From Paludibacteraceae bacterium (GTDB lineage Bacteria; Bacteroidota; Bacteroidia; Bacteroidales; Paludibacteraceae): a DNA stretch of 64,000 nucleotides. Below, in pieces: positions 7,500 through 16,721 of the stretch (positions are counted from its first letter, which is position 1; each line of letters begins with the position of its first letter). Location of the stretch: positions 1 to 64,000 of the forward strand of contig JAFSTO010000040.1 of the NCBI GenBank assembly GCA_017450435.1, written 5' to 3'. A program made the translations under genes and the position numbers. The notes under the pieces are model-generated. The model was given only the letters and a program-made list of their open reading frames with translations, had not been told where the DNA came from and ran no database searches.

Positions 7500-10400
7500 T
7501 TAGTCTTTCGTGAAAGACAATATACCATTATCTCTGTTCCGTTGGAGGAACTCGTAGAAGTCTGTGTTGACGTGAATGGCGTATTTTTGTGAGACGAGTT
7601 GCACAGGATTATGTCCGAGTCCGTCGTAGAGCAGGAACTTGAGTTTGGCATTAGCTCTCGGAGGTCTTGCTGAATATACAGGCAGTGGTTCAGCCGGTGC
7701 CTGCATCTTTTCTAAAATTTGGTTGAGCGCAATGTTGAATTCCGGAGTTATATTTTCTACAGGCATTTTGATGGTGAGCGAGTGTAACATCTTGCTTTGC
7801 AGCGCATTAAGCATGTCAACCGATTGAAGTTTGAACTCATAACTGGCGTTCTCAAACGGTTTGGGCGTGAAGCGGTAGTTGGTGCTGTCGGCGCCGCGTT
7901 GTTGTATCAGTCCGGTGAGCATTACGAAGTTATTAGGACGAAGTACGGCGCTGAAGTTGTTGAATTGTTGGTCGTAGAGGTCAAAGTTCCAACTGCCGGT
8001 GTAGTCTTCGATAGTGTATCTGCCGAATGTAGTGCCGTTGTATGACACTATTGATTCAGCTTTGCTTATCAGTCCGCCTATCATCCAATTCATGTTTTCA
8101 CGCGTGCTTAGCCATTCTTTGGGGTCAGTGTCGTTTGGACCGGGCACGAAGGTGCGAGGACGGCTGCGAGACGGGTCTTGGCGGTTGATGTAGTTTTGTT
8201 TCCATTTATCAAAGTAGCATAGGTCGGCTGCGGTGATGGTGCTCATCTCTTGTATCTCGAACTTATATTCGTCCAACGGGTGTGCAGAGAGATAGATACC
8301 GATAACCTCTTTCTCTTTGTTAAGCCGGAAGATTGGCGTGTCCCGTGGGCATTGCGGCATCTCGGGGTGCTGAATTTCCACTGACATACCAAAATTGTCT
8401 CCAAAGAGCGAGTTGGTTTGCTGCTGTTTGTCTGCTTGGAAAATGTTTCCGTATCGAACAATAGTGTCAATGACAAAGTCGTTTTTGCTGTTCAGTGCGA
8501 ACATCTGTTCACGGTAGAAGTTCGGAAAATCGTCAAACGCTCCGGCGATAGTAAGGTTCTCTATTACCTTTTTGTTACATGCCGAGAGACTGACTCGTTC
8601 TACGAAATCGAAGATGTCCTTGTAGTTTCCGTTTTTCTCGCGCTCTGCTATAATGGCTTCCACGGCTCCTTCTCCTACGCCTTTGATACCTGCTAAACCG
8701 AACCGTATGTCTCCCTTGCTGTTGACTTTGAAGTTAAGTCCGGACTCGTTGATATCCGGTCTTAGAACGCTGAGTCCCATAGCTTTGCACTCGTCCATCA
8801 GTTTGGTCACTTTGGTTATATCGTCTTTGGCAATAGTGAGGTTAGCCGCCATGAACTCAGGAGCATAGTGTGCCTTGAGATAGCCTGTTTGATATGCCAC
8901 CCATGCATAGCAAGTGGCGTGTGACTTGTTAAATGCGTATGAAGCGAACTTCTCCCAATCACGCCATATCTTATCGAGTTTTTCCGGGTCATGTCCGTTC
9001 TTACGGCCCCCCTCCATAAACTTACCTTTCAACTCCTGCAGTATAGCCATCTGTTTTTTACCCATTGCTTTTCTGAGCTTGTCGCTCTCGCCTCTGGTGA
9101 AGTTGGCGAGCAGGCGCGAGAGAAGCATGACCTGCTCCTGATATACGGTGATGCCATACGTGTCTTTCAGATACTTTTCCATCACCGGTATGTCGTAGGT
9201 TATCTCTTCCTGTCCGTTTTTGCGTTTGATGAACGATGGGATATAGTCCATTGGGCCGGGGCGGTACAGGGCGTTCATTGCGATGAGGTCGGGCAGAACG
9301 GTAGGCTTGAGTTCGCGCAGGTATTTCTGCATACCGGGTGACTCAAACTGGAAGGTGGCTATTGTTTTGCCTTCTGCAAAAAGCTTATATGTTTCTTTGT
9401 CGTCAAGGGGAATATGGTCAATATCCACCTCTAAGCCGTCGTGTGTCTTGCGTATATTGGCAAGAGTCTCTTTGATAATTGAGAGGGTGGTGAGCCCAAG
9501 AAAGTCCATTTTTATCAGTCCGACGCTCTCCACAACGTGTCCGTCGTATTGTGTGACGGTGATGTCGCCTTTGTCTTTATCTCTAATAACGGCAATAGGC
9601 GCGAACTTAGTCAGGTCGTCGGCACCGATGATGGTGCCGCATGCGTGGATTCCAACTTGACGGATAGTATCTTCCAGTTCTTCGGCATAGTGCAGCATGG
9701 TGCGTTCGTTCTCGTCCGGACCATTGAGAATCTGCTTCAGTTCGTCAACGTATTTGTAGCAGTTTTTGAGGTTAACCTTGGGGCTTTTGCCGTTTTCGTC
9801 CTTGATGTTGTCAGGGAACGAGCGGTCGGGGATATAGCTTTTTATTCTGTTTACTTCCGCAAGTGGCACTCGCTGTGCCCTGCCTACGTCCGACAACGCC
9901 GACTTGGCTGCCATGGTGCCGTATGTGATGATCTGAGCTACGTGTGTCTTGCCGTATTTATCTGTAACCCACTGCAGCACTTTATCGCGACCTGAGTCAT
10001 CAAAATCAACGTCAATATCTGGCAGTGATATTCGGTCGGGATTGAGGAATCGCTCGAATAGCAGGTCGTAGGGTAGAGGATCTACATCAGTTATATGCAG
10101 GCAATACGCCACTACTGAACCTGCTGCTGAGCCACGCCCGGGTCCGACCGACACACCAAGTTCCTCACGTGCTGCGCGGATATAGTCCTGCACGATGAGG
10201 AAGTAACCGGGGAAACCCATTGTCTTCATTATGTGCAGCTCGAAAGTGATACGCTCAATCTGCTCGTCGGTGAGTGTTTCGCCGTAGCGTTTATGTGCGC
10301 CTTCCCAAGCTAACTTGGATAGGTAGTCGGCTTCTAATTTGATACGGTATAGGCGGTCGTAACCACCGAGGCGATGAATCTTTTTCTCGGCTTCCTCCTG

Positions 10401-11708
10401 ACTAAGAACTACCTCACCTTTTTCGTTGCGTGTGAACTCGTTAAAGAGGTCTTCATGCGTGAATTGTTCGCGATATTGCTCCTCTGTGCCAAACTCCTCA
10501 GGAATAGGGAACTTCGGCATGATGGGGTCTGAGTTGATGCTGTAGGTCTCAACCTTGCTAACTATCTCCTGAGTGTTTTGCAGGGTTTCCGGCAGGTCAG
10601 CAAAGATAGCGGCCATCTCTTCCGGCGTCTTCAGCCACTCTTGCTTGGTGTAGTGCATGCGGTCAGGGTCGTCCATAAACTTACCGGTTGATACGCATAA
10701 CAGCCGCTCGTGTGCCTCTGCATGTTCTTCTTCCACAAAGTGAACATCGTTGGTGCAGATTATCTTGACGTTGTGTCGCCGAGCAAGGTCGATAAGGACA
10801 GGATTAACCTGCTGCTGACGGATATATACGTCTTGGTCGGCATTAGGTTTGTCGGTCTTATGCCGCTGTAGTTCTATGTAATAGTCATCGCCAAAAACCG
10901 ACTTGAACCACTCAATAGACTTTCCTGCATCGTTTATCTTGCCGGCCATTATCAGTTGTGGCAGTTCTCCGCCAAGACAGGCGGAGCAGCATATCAGGCC
11001 TTCGTGATATTGTTCCAGCAGCTCTTTGTCGATTCGGGGACGGTTGTAAAAACCTTCCAAGAAGCCGAGACTGATTATTCGGCACAGGTTGTGATAGCCG
11101 GTTTTGTTCTTGGCAAGCAGAATAAGATGCCAACCGCTACTGTCAACGATATATTCTTTTCTTTCGGCGTTGTACGCCTTCACATCTTTGTCTTTGAGCA
11201 GTCGGCTTCTGCGTGCGCAATATGCCTCGCAACCTACAATAGGTTTGAAGGGGATGTAAGCTTCGGCGGCTTCTTTCAGTTTGGGTAGTTCCGCTTCCAA
11301 TCCGGGGAGTTCTTTTTCGGCCTTTCTACCGTCAATAATTTTGCTTTGCAGGTCTTTCTTGTCGTGTTCGGATAATGGCAGGTCTTTCTCAACCAACTTG
11401 TCGTTCTCCATTACCATCTGCGGAGCATGTCCGGCTTTAAGTACTGCTTCGTGTTTGGGTATCTCTGCTATCAGTTCTTTCGCTTTGCGGATTTTCTCCT
11501 CACAGTCTTTGACTTTACCTTTCGGTTTGCCATTAACCTTGTCAGCCGTGTCTAAAAACTCTTTTATACCGTACATGTTGCCGTGATCGGTCAGTGCCAT
11601 TGCGTGCATGCCGGTGCGCTGACACTTGCTGATAAGGTCCGGAATCTTGGACATGCCGTCCAAGATAGAGTAGTGTGAGTGTACGTGTAAATGAGTGAAT
11701 GTATCCAT
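7500..11708 (-). CDS. dnaE: DNA polymerase III alpha subunit
   Basis: The replicative polymerase (C-family, DnaE1 type), 1402 residues. N-terminal PHP domain starts with HLHVHSHYSILDG and TDHGNM. Palm catalytic aspartates are in PDIDVDFDDSGRD near residues 562-574, and the polymerase motif GPGRGSAAGS is near 520. The tau-binding and OB-fold region fills the C-terminal 350 residues. It is longer than a typical about 1160-residue DnaE because of a charged, probably coiled-coil insert at about residues 56-145 in the PHP domain (KGKVKDCEEKIRKAKE and on). Related, shorter inserts occur in other Bacteroidetes. It follows a radical SAM gene by 43 bases on the same strand. Confidence 0.97.
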   Translation of the reverse strand: MDTFTHLHVHSHYSILDGMSKIPDLISKCQRTGMHAMALTDHGNMYGIKEFLDTADKVNGKPKGKVKDCEEKIRKAKELIAEIPKHEAVLKAGHAPQMVMENDKLVEKDLPLSEHDKKDLQSKIIDGRKAEKELPGLEAELPKLKEAAEAYIPFKPIVGCEAYCARRSRLLKDKDVKAYNAERKEYIVDSSGWHLILLAKNKTGYHNLCRIISLGFLEGFYNRPRIDKELLEQYHEGLICCSACLGGELPQLIMAGKINDAGKSIEWFKSVFGDDYYIELQRHKTDKPNADQDVYIRQQQVNPVLIDLARRHNVKIICTNDVHFVEEEHAEAHERLLCVSTGKFMDDPDRMHYTKQEWLKTPEEMAAIFADLPETLQNTQEIVSKVETYSINSDPIMPKFPIPEEFGTEEQYREQFTHEDLFNEFTRNEKGEVVLSQEEAEKKIHRLGGYDRLYRIKLEADYLSKLAWEGAHKRYGETLTDEQIERITFELHIMKTMGFPGYFLIVQDYIRAAREELGVSVGPGRGSAAGSVVAYCLHITDVDPLPYDLLFERFLNPDRISLPDIDVDFDDSGRDKVLQWVTDKYGKTHVAQIITYGTMAAKSALSDVGRAQRVPLAEVNRIKSYIPDRSFPDNIKDENGKSPKVNLKNCYKYVDELKQILNGPDENERTMLHYAEELEDTIRQVGIHACGTIIGADDLTKFAPIAVIRDKDKGDITVTQYDGHVVESVGLIKMDFLGLTTLSIIKETLANIRKTHDGLEVDIDHIPLDDKETYKLFAEGKTIATFQFESPGMQKYLRELKPTVLPDLIAMNALYRPGPMDYIPSFIKRKNGQEEITYDIPVMEKYLKDTYGITVYQEQVMLLSRLLANFTRGESDKLRKAMGKKQMAILQELKGKFMEGGRKNGHDPEKLDKIWRDWEKFASYAFNKSHATCYAWVAYQTGYLKAHYAPEFMAANLTIAKDDITKVTKLMDECKAMGLSVLRPDINESGLNFKVNSKGDIRFGLAGIKGVGEGAVEAIIAEREKNGNYKDIFDFVERVSLSACNKKVIENLTIAGAFDDFPNFYREQMFALNSKNDFVIDTIVRYGNIFQADKQQQTNSLFGDNFGMSVEIQHPEMPQCPRDTPIFRLNKEKEVIGIYLSAHPLDEYKFEIQEMSTITAADLCYFDKWKQNYINRQDPSRSRPRTFVPGPNDTDPKEWLSTRENMNWMIGGLISKAESIVSYNGTTFGRYTIEDYTGSWNFDLYDQQFNNFSAVLRPNNFVMLTGLIQQRGADSTNYRFTPKPFENASYEFKLQSVDMLNALQSKMLHSLTIKMPVENITPEFNIALNQILEKMQAPAEPLPVYSARPPRANAKLKFLLYDGLGHNPVQLVSQKYAIHVNTDFYEFLQRNRDNGILSFTKD

Positions 11709-11751
11709 AAGTTAAAAAACTGTTGTAGATGAATGGTTGGATGTTGCTTTT

Positions 11752-12723
11752 TTACCAGCGGAGTTTCATAGCGCTAAGCAGAGTGTCGGGTTTGAGATGC
11801 TGCATAGCATGCATCTCTCCTCCCATTGAGAATCCGCATCTGTCGCAAACGCCGTGTGTGTAACCCATACATTTCGGGGCTCGGCTGCCGTCGGAGAAGA
11901 TGAAGTTGGTTATCCAGCAGTATTTGTCGCCGCATAGTGTTTTGCCCTCCTGCATCTTCATTGCCCGCAAGCCGGAAGTGCTGTTCATAACAGGGTAGCC
12001 ACGATGTTTGTAATCGATAATCTTATCTATTGTAGCGTTTCTTATATCAGCGTCAAGAAACAGGTCTTCAGTCTCGCTGAAGGGGGTGTGGAAGTTGAAT
12101 GATACCTCGTCAATATAGGGATTGTTTTTCACATATTCCATCACCTCATCCAAACACGGGTAATTAAGTCGGTTGATAACCATATTGACGCAGACGCCGG
12201 TCTTTTTGTTTTTTTCGGAGAGAGTTTTCTGCTCGGAGTATGTTTTAATGTTTTCTTCTAATCGCTTGAACGTTCCTTCTCCACGTATCTCATCGTGCCA
12301 CTTGCCTACACCGTCCATCGAAACCCATATCTGGTCGGCATGGCTGCCGCAGAATGGGAGTTGGGCATTAGTGGTGATTGTTACGCTCCAAAAGCCAAGC
12401 TTGTGAGCAAGGTCAACCACATCGTTGATGTCGTAGTCTCTGCCGCCGGCTTGTCCATCGGAGCAGTCTTTCCAAAGGTATAGTTCTCCGCCTTCAAAAT
12501 CGACGAAACGCGAGCCTTGCGAATAGCAGTATTCAAGCTCCGTGCGTATCTGTTCGAGCGTTTTGATGCGCGGCGTGGTAATTGCATACACCGAACAGTG
12601 TTTGCAGCGAAGGTTGCATTTGTCAAGGATGAAGATAACGGACTGCAAAGGTGAGCGTCTGCCAAACCATGTCCGCAGTTGCCACCATACAAGATATAAA
12701 GCACGGCCGATGTTTCTTATCAT
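11752..12723 (-). CDS. Radical SAM protein, HpnH-like, with C-terminal Cys cluster
   Basis: A radical S-adenosylmethionine enzyme of about 323 residues. The CX3CX2C motif that holds the [4Fe-4S] cluster is Cys36, Cys40, Cys43 (CNLRCKHC). The SAM-binding GG-like motif is EGGELYLW (about residue 78). A C-terminal cluster of Cys (LCGDKYCW, KCMGYT, CDRCGF) suggests a second Fe-S cluster, as in SPASM/twitch or HpnH-like enzymes. I chose the ATG at 12723, preceded by AAAGGAAA, rather than the upstream in-frame ATG at 12786, which would overlap the UbiA gene by 49 bases. It starts 14 bases after the UbiA-family gene ends, so a joint role in making or modifying a prenylated or lipid compound is plausible. 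The substrate is unknown. Confidence 0.85.
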   Translation of the reverse strand: MIRNIGRALYLVWWQLRTWFGRRSPLQSVIFILDKCNLRCKHCSVYAITTPRIKTLEQIRTELEYCYSQGSRFVDFEGGELYLWKDCSDGQAGGRDYDINDVVDLAHKLGFWSVTITTNAQLPFCGSHADQIWVSMDGVGKWHDEIRGEGTFKRLEENIKTYSEQKTLSEKNKKTGVCVNMVINRLNYPCLDEVMEYVKNNPYIDEVSFNFHTPFSETEDLFLDADIRNATIDKIIDYKHRGYPVMNSTSGLRAMKMQEGKTLCGDKYCWITNFIFSDGSRAPKCMGYTHGVCDRCGFSMGGEMHAMQHLKPDTLLSAMKLRW

Positions 12724-12737
12724 TATGGTTTCCTTTG

Positions 12738-13766
12738 TTATGCGAATATTATTAATGCCACTTTTACCACTGCGATGATGAAACAAAACCCTGTGTTGAT
12801 GTTTCTCATTGTATACCAGCGTAGCAGGTAATAGCGGTTTCCTTGCTCAATGTTCGTCCAGTTATCCATAGGGCCGAGCCACCAATGAGGTTTGTCAGTA
12901 GGTATATCCACTTTTTTGGCATACATCACCATTGCCCACATTAGCCACACCGCCTGAGGCAACATTAGGCAGACGAAGGAATATGCCCAATGGATGTATC
13001 CGGCTGCAACGCATGCTAAGACGAGAATGAAAGGTGTAAACAGGAAAAAGGCGTATGCCGTTAGACCGGCTGCGTTGGTGCGGAGCAGGACGGCAAGAGT
13101 TTTCTTGTGCGACACATCGTCAACATGACGCTCTACAAAAGAGTGGGTGTAGAGAATATTTGTAACGAACATACCGATAGCGCATCCGAGTGCCAATATA
13201 TGCCAGGCAAAGCCGTCCTCAGGACTATACAATCCTCCGCACGCCGACTCATACACTCCGCACAGAAGGCACGGTCCGAAGCATATACCTATAACCAGTT
13301 CGCCCATACCGTGGAAACCGAGTTTAAGTGGTGGAGCAGAGTAGAAAAAGCATAGTACGGCAGCCACGCCGGCTATGCCGACAAGCCACCAGTCGAAACG
13401 ACGCATTACCCATATTATCAATCCGCATATTATAGCAATGCCGAAGAATACAGCAATAGCCGTCTTTAGTTGTTTAATGGTGGTGGAGCCGTCGCGAAGA
13501 TACGGGTATTTGTCGGTAAACGCCTGTTCGCCCTGCTCGCGCAGGTCTTCACGATAAGAGAGAAGCTCGTCTTGCCAGTCGAAATAGTCGTCAAGAAGAT
13601 TGCCGCCAAGGTGAACCATACATACGCCGATAACGGCAAGAAGACCAAGCCATACGTTAAAATCATAGGCGCCGATTGCTAATACTACAGCAAGAATGCT
13701 CGGCATCAGATTCTGGGGGGCTGCAAAGGAGCGGGCATTATATAGCCAACGTTTGATTAGAGCCAT
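12738..13766 (-). CDS. UbiA-family prenyltransferase
   Basis: An integral membrane protein of 342 residues with about eight or nine hydrophobic segments. The first Asp-rich motif NLLDDYFDWQDE (about residues 54-65) is the prenyl-diphosphate Mg2+ site of the UbiA superfamily (MenA, UbiA, digeranylgeranylglyceryl-phosphate synthase). The second motif near residue 215 (RHVDDVSHKKTL) occupies the position of the second Asp-rich site. The C-terminal extension after the last helices is longer than in MenA. It heads a - strand unit followed by radical SAM and dnaE, with its own promoter at 13872-13902. It could be MenA or an enzyme of an uncharacterised prenyl-lipid pathway; pairing with a radical SAM protein favours the latter. 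Confidence 0.8.
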   Translation of the reverse strand: MALIKRWLYNARSFAAPQNLMPSILAVVLAIGAYDFNVWLGLLAVIGVCMVHLGGNLLDDYFDWQDELLSYREDLREQGEQAFTDKYPYLRDGSTTIKQLKTAIAVFFGIAIICGLIIWVMRRFDWWLVGIAGVAAVLCFFYSAPPLKLGFHGMGELVIGICFGPCLLCGVYESACGGLYSPEDGFAWHILALGCAIGMFVTNILYTHSFVERHVDDVSHKKTLAVLLRTNAAGLTAYAFFLFTPFILVLACVAAGYIHWAYSFVCLMLPQAVWLMWAMVMYAKKVDIPTDKPHWWLGPMDNWTNIEQGNRYYLLRWYTMRNINTGFCFIIAVVKVALIIFA

Positions 13767-13820
13767 TTGATAGAATTTGTTTTATATGAGACTGCTGACG
13801 CTGTGGGAAATGAGGCTGCT

Positions 13821-13850
13821 GACGTTCAACCAACAACGTTTAACCACAAG
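13821..13850 (+). repeat. Short interspersed repeat, CAACGTTCAACC type
   Basis: GACGTTCAACCAACAACG followed by TTTAACCACAAGCG. It resembles the stretches at 28047-28083 and inside the GH3 gene at 15297-15331. Confidence 0.5.
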
Positions 13851-13871
13851 CGTGAATGAACTAATTAGTTG

Positions 13872-13902
13872 CAAAGGTAGCAATTTTTTTTGTTAGAACA
13901 AA
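13872..13902 (-). promoter_or_regulatory. Promoter for the UbiA-radical SAM-dnaE unit
   Basis: On the - strand, TTTG at 13902-13899, 19 bases, TACCTTTG at 13879-13872. Back to back with the GH3 promoter. Confidence 0.65.
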
Positions 13903-13970
13903 ATTATTTTCAAACTATCTGACCATACTTGAAACGGAATTGTAATTTTGTTAAATTATTTTTCGAAAAC

Positions 13971-14002
13971 CTTGCGTATATGAAATATATGTGCTAACTT
14001 TG
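13971..14002 (+). promoter_or_regulatory. Promoter for the GH3 gene
   Basis: CTTG at 13971-13974, 20 bases, TAACTTTG at 13995-14002; the ATG follows 19 bases later. Confidence 0.65.
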
Positions 14003-14021
14003 TGGAGAAATCTGCTTTACT

Positions 14022-16496
14022 ATGAAAAAACATTCCATTCTAAATTCTAAACTCTCCCCTTTAAACAATTTTTTAGTTCTTCCGCTATATGCGGTTTCCT
14101 GTTTAGTTGTTTTAGCATTATCCCTCTTGTCCTGCCGAACGGTTGACACCACTGAGCGTAAGATTAATAATCTTCTTGCTCAGATGACGCTTGAGGAAAA
14201 AATTGGTCAGCTTAATCAACTTGACCTCTCATGGGCTGTTGAGGAAAAAGCCGAATTGATTCGTCAGGGAATGGTGGGGTCCGTCTTTAATATTGTTGAC
14301 CCGCAGGAGATAAATCGTCTGCAACATATTGCAGTGGAGGATACTCGACTCGGTATTCCTTTTGTTGTGGGGCGTGATGTCATACATGGCTTTAAGACAA
14401 TTTATCCTATTCCACTCGGTCAGGGTGCGACATGGAATCCGGCTCTTGTAGAGAATGCGGCACGTCTAACAGCCGGTGAGGCTGTGCAAGTAGGCATACG
14501 TTGGTCGTTCTCTCCGATGGTCGATGTGGCTCGAGACCCCAGATGGGGACGTATAGCCGAAGGCTACGGCGAAGACACATACCTTGCTTCGCAAATGGCT
14601 TCGGCTGTGGTGAGAGGTTATCAGTACAGCCAAACAGAGGAGAGCCAAATGGCAGAGGGACAGACGATTTCCGGCATGGCTGCTTGTGTGAAGCATTTTG
14701 CGGGTTACTCAGCATCAGAGGGAGGACGTGACTATAACACCACTTGGATTCCTGAGATTCAGCTTCGTGACGTGTATCTGCCGCCTTTCAAGTCTGCTAT
14801 AGACGCCGGTGCGGCATCGGTGATGTGTTCCTTCAACGACCTTAATGGCTTGCCCTCATCAGCCAACAGGTGGCTCAACGTTGACTTACTGCGCAATGAG
14901 TGGGGATTCGACGGACTGCTTGTCTCCGACTGGGGCAGCGGCTCGGATATGGTGCCGCACGGACTGGTCGCTGACAAGAGAGAAGCGGCGCTACGAGCAA
15001 TAGATGCAAGAATGGAAATGGACATGCAAGGCGGTATTTACACTGATTATCTTGCGCAGTTAGTGGCTGAGGGAAAAGTGTCAGAGCGACAAATTGACGA
15101 CTGTGTACGCTCCGTGCTGAGGATGAAGTTCCGCCTTGGATTGTTCGATAATCCCTATGTGCCGGAAGATGTTTCGGGGTACTATTCTGACGCATCTCTT
15201 GCCGCTGCTACACAAGCTGTGGAGGAAGGCGCTATTCTGCTAAAAAACAACGGTGTTCTGCCGTTGCTGTCTGATAGTAAAGCAACGGAGTCAACCACCA
15301 ACGTTCAACCTCCAATGTTCAACCGGCAATGTAACACCGAAAAACGTACCGTTTTAATCTGCGGACCGCTTGCCGACCAAAAGAAAGAGCAGCTTGGTAC
15401 TTGGGTCTTCGATGCCGAGCCTGAACATAGCAGCACTCCGCTGATGGCGTTTAACGATTTGCAGACAAAGGGATTGAACATCCTTTATGAAGCGGGACTC
15501 ACGTATTCTCGCGACCGAAATACTGACTTCTCGAGGGTTTTGCAGAAAGCACGTCTTGCAGACGTCATCCTTTTCTTTTGTGGCGAGGAGGCTATCTTGT
15601 CAGGCGAGGCTCGTTGCCGCACTACTCTTGACCTGCCCGGAGCTCAACCGGCAATGATGGAGGCACTTGCGGCAACCGGTAAGCCGGTGGTGATGATTGT
15701 AATGGCAGGACGCCCGCTCTCTATCGGTAAGCAGGTGGAGCAGGCGGCAGCGGTGGTGTATTCGTTCCATGGCGGCACAATGGCAGGACCGGGATTATGT
15801 AATGTGCTGACAGGAAAACACTTCTTCCCAATGAATAACGACAACAACCATCACCCTTCACTTGTCACCACCTGTTCACCGAGCGGCAAGTGTCCGGTCA
15901 CGTTCCCGAAGATAGTTGGTCAGGTGCCCCTATATTATAATCGTCACAACACCGGTCGTCCATCATACGAGCCGCCGATGCTGCTTGACGAAATACCAAT
16001 AGGTTGTCCGCAGTTCTCTATCGGACAGTCGTCGTATTGGCTTGATACACCAACAGAACCGCTGTTCCCATTCGGCTACGGACTGTCGTACACCACATTC
16101 GAATATGGTAAGACTTGCATTACGTCACACGCTGCAGACACCGGTATCGTCGTTTTTGATAAGTCAGAGGAGGCTATTACTCTGTCTTGTACAATTACCA
16201 ACACCGGTACAACGGACGCGTATGAGACGGCGCAACTGTATGTTCATCAATTGTCAGGCGACCTTGTCAGGCCGATTAAGGAACTGAAAGGTTTTAAAAA
16301 AGTCTTTATTCCGGCAGGGGAAAGTAGAGAACTCAAATTTACGCTTACTCCTAATGAGCTCGGTTATTGGCATGAATCGAAGTCGGGAAACAGCACTGTT
16401 ACTTATTTTGCTACTGACTCTGCGCCATTTGAGGCTTGGATTGCGCCACATAGTGATGCCAAGATGGAACATGCGAAGTTTAGGCTTGCGGAATAA
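14022..16496 (+). CDS. Glycoside hydrolase family 3 lipoprotein (beta-glucosidase/xylosidase type)
   Basis: An 824-residue secreted glycosidase cutting terminal beta-linked sugars from oligosaccharides. An N-terminal signal peptide ends in the lipobox LSLLSC (about residue 39). The GH3 (alpha/beta)8 domain (about residues 50-380) contains RWGRIAEGYGED, the KHFAGYSASEGGRDYN substrate loop and the nucleophile Asp303 in LLVSDWGSG. The (alpha/beta)6 domain (about 390-680) contains LLKNNGVLPLL and the acid/base candidate in FCGEEAILSGEA. A C-terminal fibronectin-III-like domain (about 700-800) closes it. At about residues 424-440, between the first two domains, the DNA carries a copy of a short interspersed repeat that is intergenic elsewhere in the window. 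The linkage it cleaves cannot be read. It has its own promoter and is not in a Sus-type locus. Confidence 0.92.
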   Translation: MKKHSILNSKLSPLNNFLVLPLYAVSCLVVLALSLLSCRTVDTTERKINNLLAQMTLEEKIGQLNQLDLSWAVEEKAELIRQGMVGSVFNIVDPQEINRLQHIAVEDTRLGIPFVVGRDVIHGFKTIYPIPLGQGATWNPALVENAARLTAGEAVQVGIRWSFSPMVDVARDPRWGRIAEGYGEDTYLASQMASAVVRGYQYSQTEESQMAEGQTISGMAACVKHFAGYSASEGGRDYNTTWIPEIQLRDVYLPPFKSAIDAGAASVMCSFNDLNGLPSSANRWLNVDLLRNEWGFDGLLVSDWGSGSDMVPHGLVADKREAALRAIDARMEMDMQGGIYTDYLAQLVAEGKVSERQIDDCVRSVLRMKFRLGLFDNPYVPEDVSGYYSDASLAAATQAVEEGAILLKNNGVLPLLSDSKATESTTNVQPPMFNRQCNTEKRTVLICGPLADQKKEQLGTWVFDAEPEHSSTPLMAFNDLQTKGLNILYEAGLTYSRDRNTDFSRVLQKARLADVILFFCGEEAILSGEARCRTTLDLPGAQPAMMEALAATGKPVVMIVMAGRPLSIGKQVEQAAAVVYSFHGGTMAGPGLCNVLTGKHFFPMNNDNNHHPSLVTTCSPSGKCPVTFPKIVGQVPLYYNRHNTGRPSYEPPMLLDEIPIGCPQFSIGQSSYWLDTPTEPLFPFGYGLSYTTFEYGKTCITSHAADTGIVVFDKSEEAITLSCTITNTGTTDAYETAQLYVHQLSGDLVRPIKELKGFKKVFIPAGESRELKFTLTPNELGYWHESKSGNSTVTYFATDSAPFEAWIAPHSDAKMEHAKFRLAE
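15297..15331 (+). repeat. Interspersed CAACGTTCAACC repeat inside the GH3 coding region
   Basis: ACCAACGTTCAACC then TCCAATGTTCAACC, in frame, encoding a Thr/Asn/Pro-rich loop. It matches the intergenic stretch at 28047-28083 in sequence and spacing. Confidence 0.6.
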
Positions 16497-16508
16497 AGTT
16501 GTGGTCTA

Positions 16509-16533
16509 TATGTTGTAAAACATGTTTTTTTTG
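16509..16533 (+). terminator. Weak terminator-like hairpin after the GH3 gene
   Basis: A short ATGTT/AACAT stem followed by GTTTTTTTTG, about 13 bases after the stop. The stem is only 5 bp. Confidence 0.3.
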
Positions 16534-16565
16534 TTTGTTTTTATTGTAGAAAAGTAGTAATTTTG
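16534..16565 (+). promoter_or_regulatory. Promoter for the large discoidin-domain gene
   Basis: TTTG at 16534-16537, 20 bases, TAATTTTG at 16558-16565. This leaves an unusually long leader of about 150 bases before the ATG at 16722. Confidence 0.6.
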
Positions 16566-16721
16566 CGTTGTGAATAGTGTTTGTTTCTTGTAGGTCCGAC
16601 TTCCCATAGCGTAGCGGTCTTTGAAGAGAAAGATTGGAAGCAAACAAAACAAACATTAACCTGAAAAATGAAAAATAAATTATTATCAACTATATTTATT
16701 AACCTAAAAAACACAACGATC

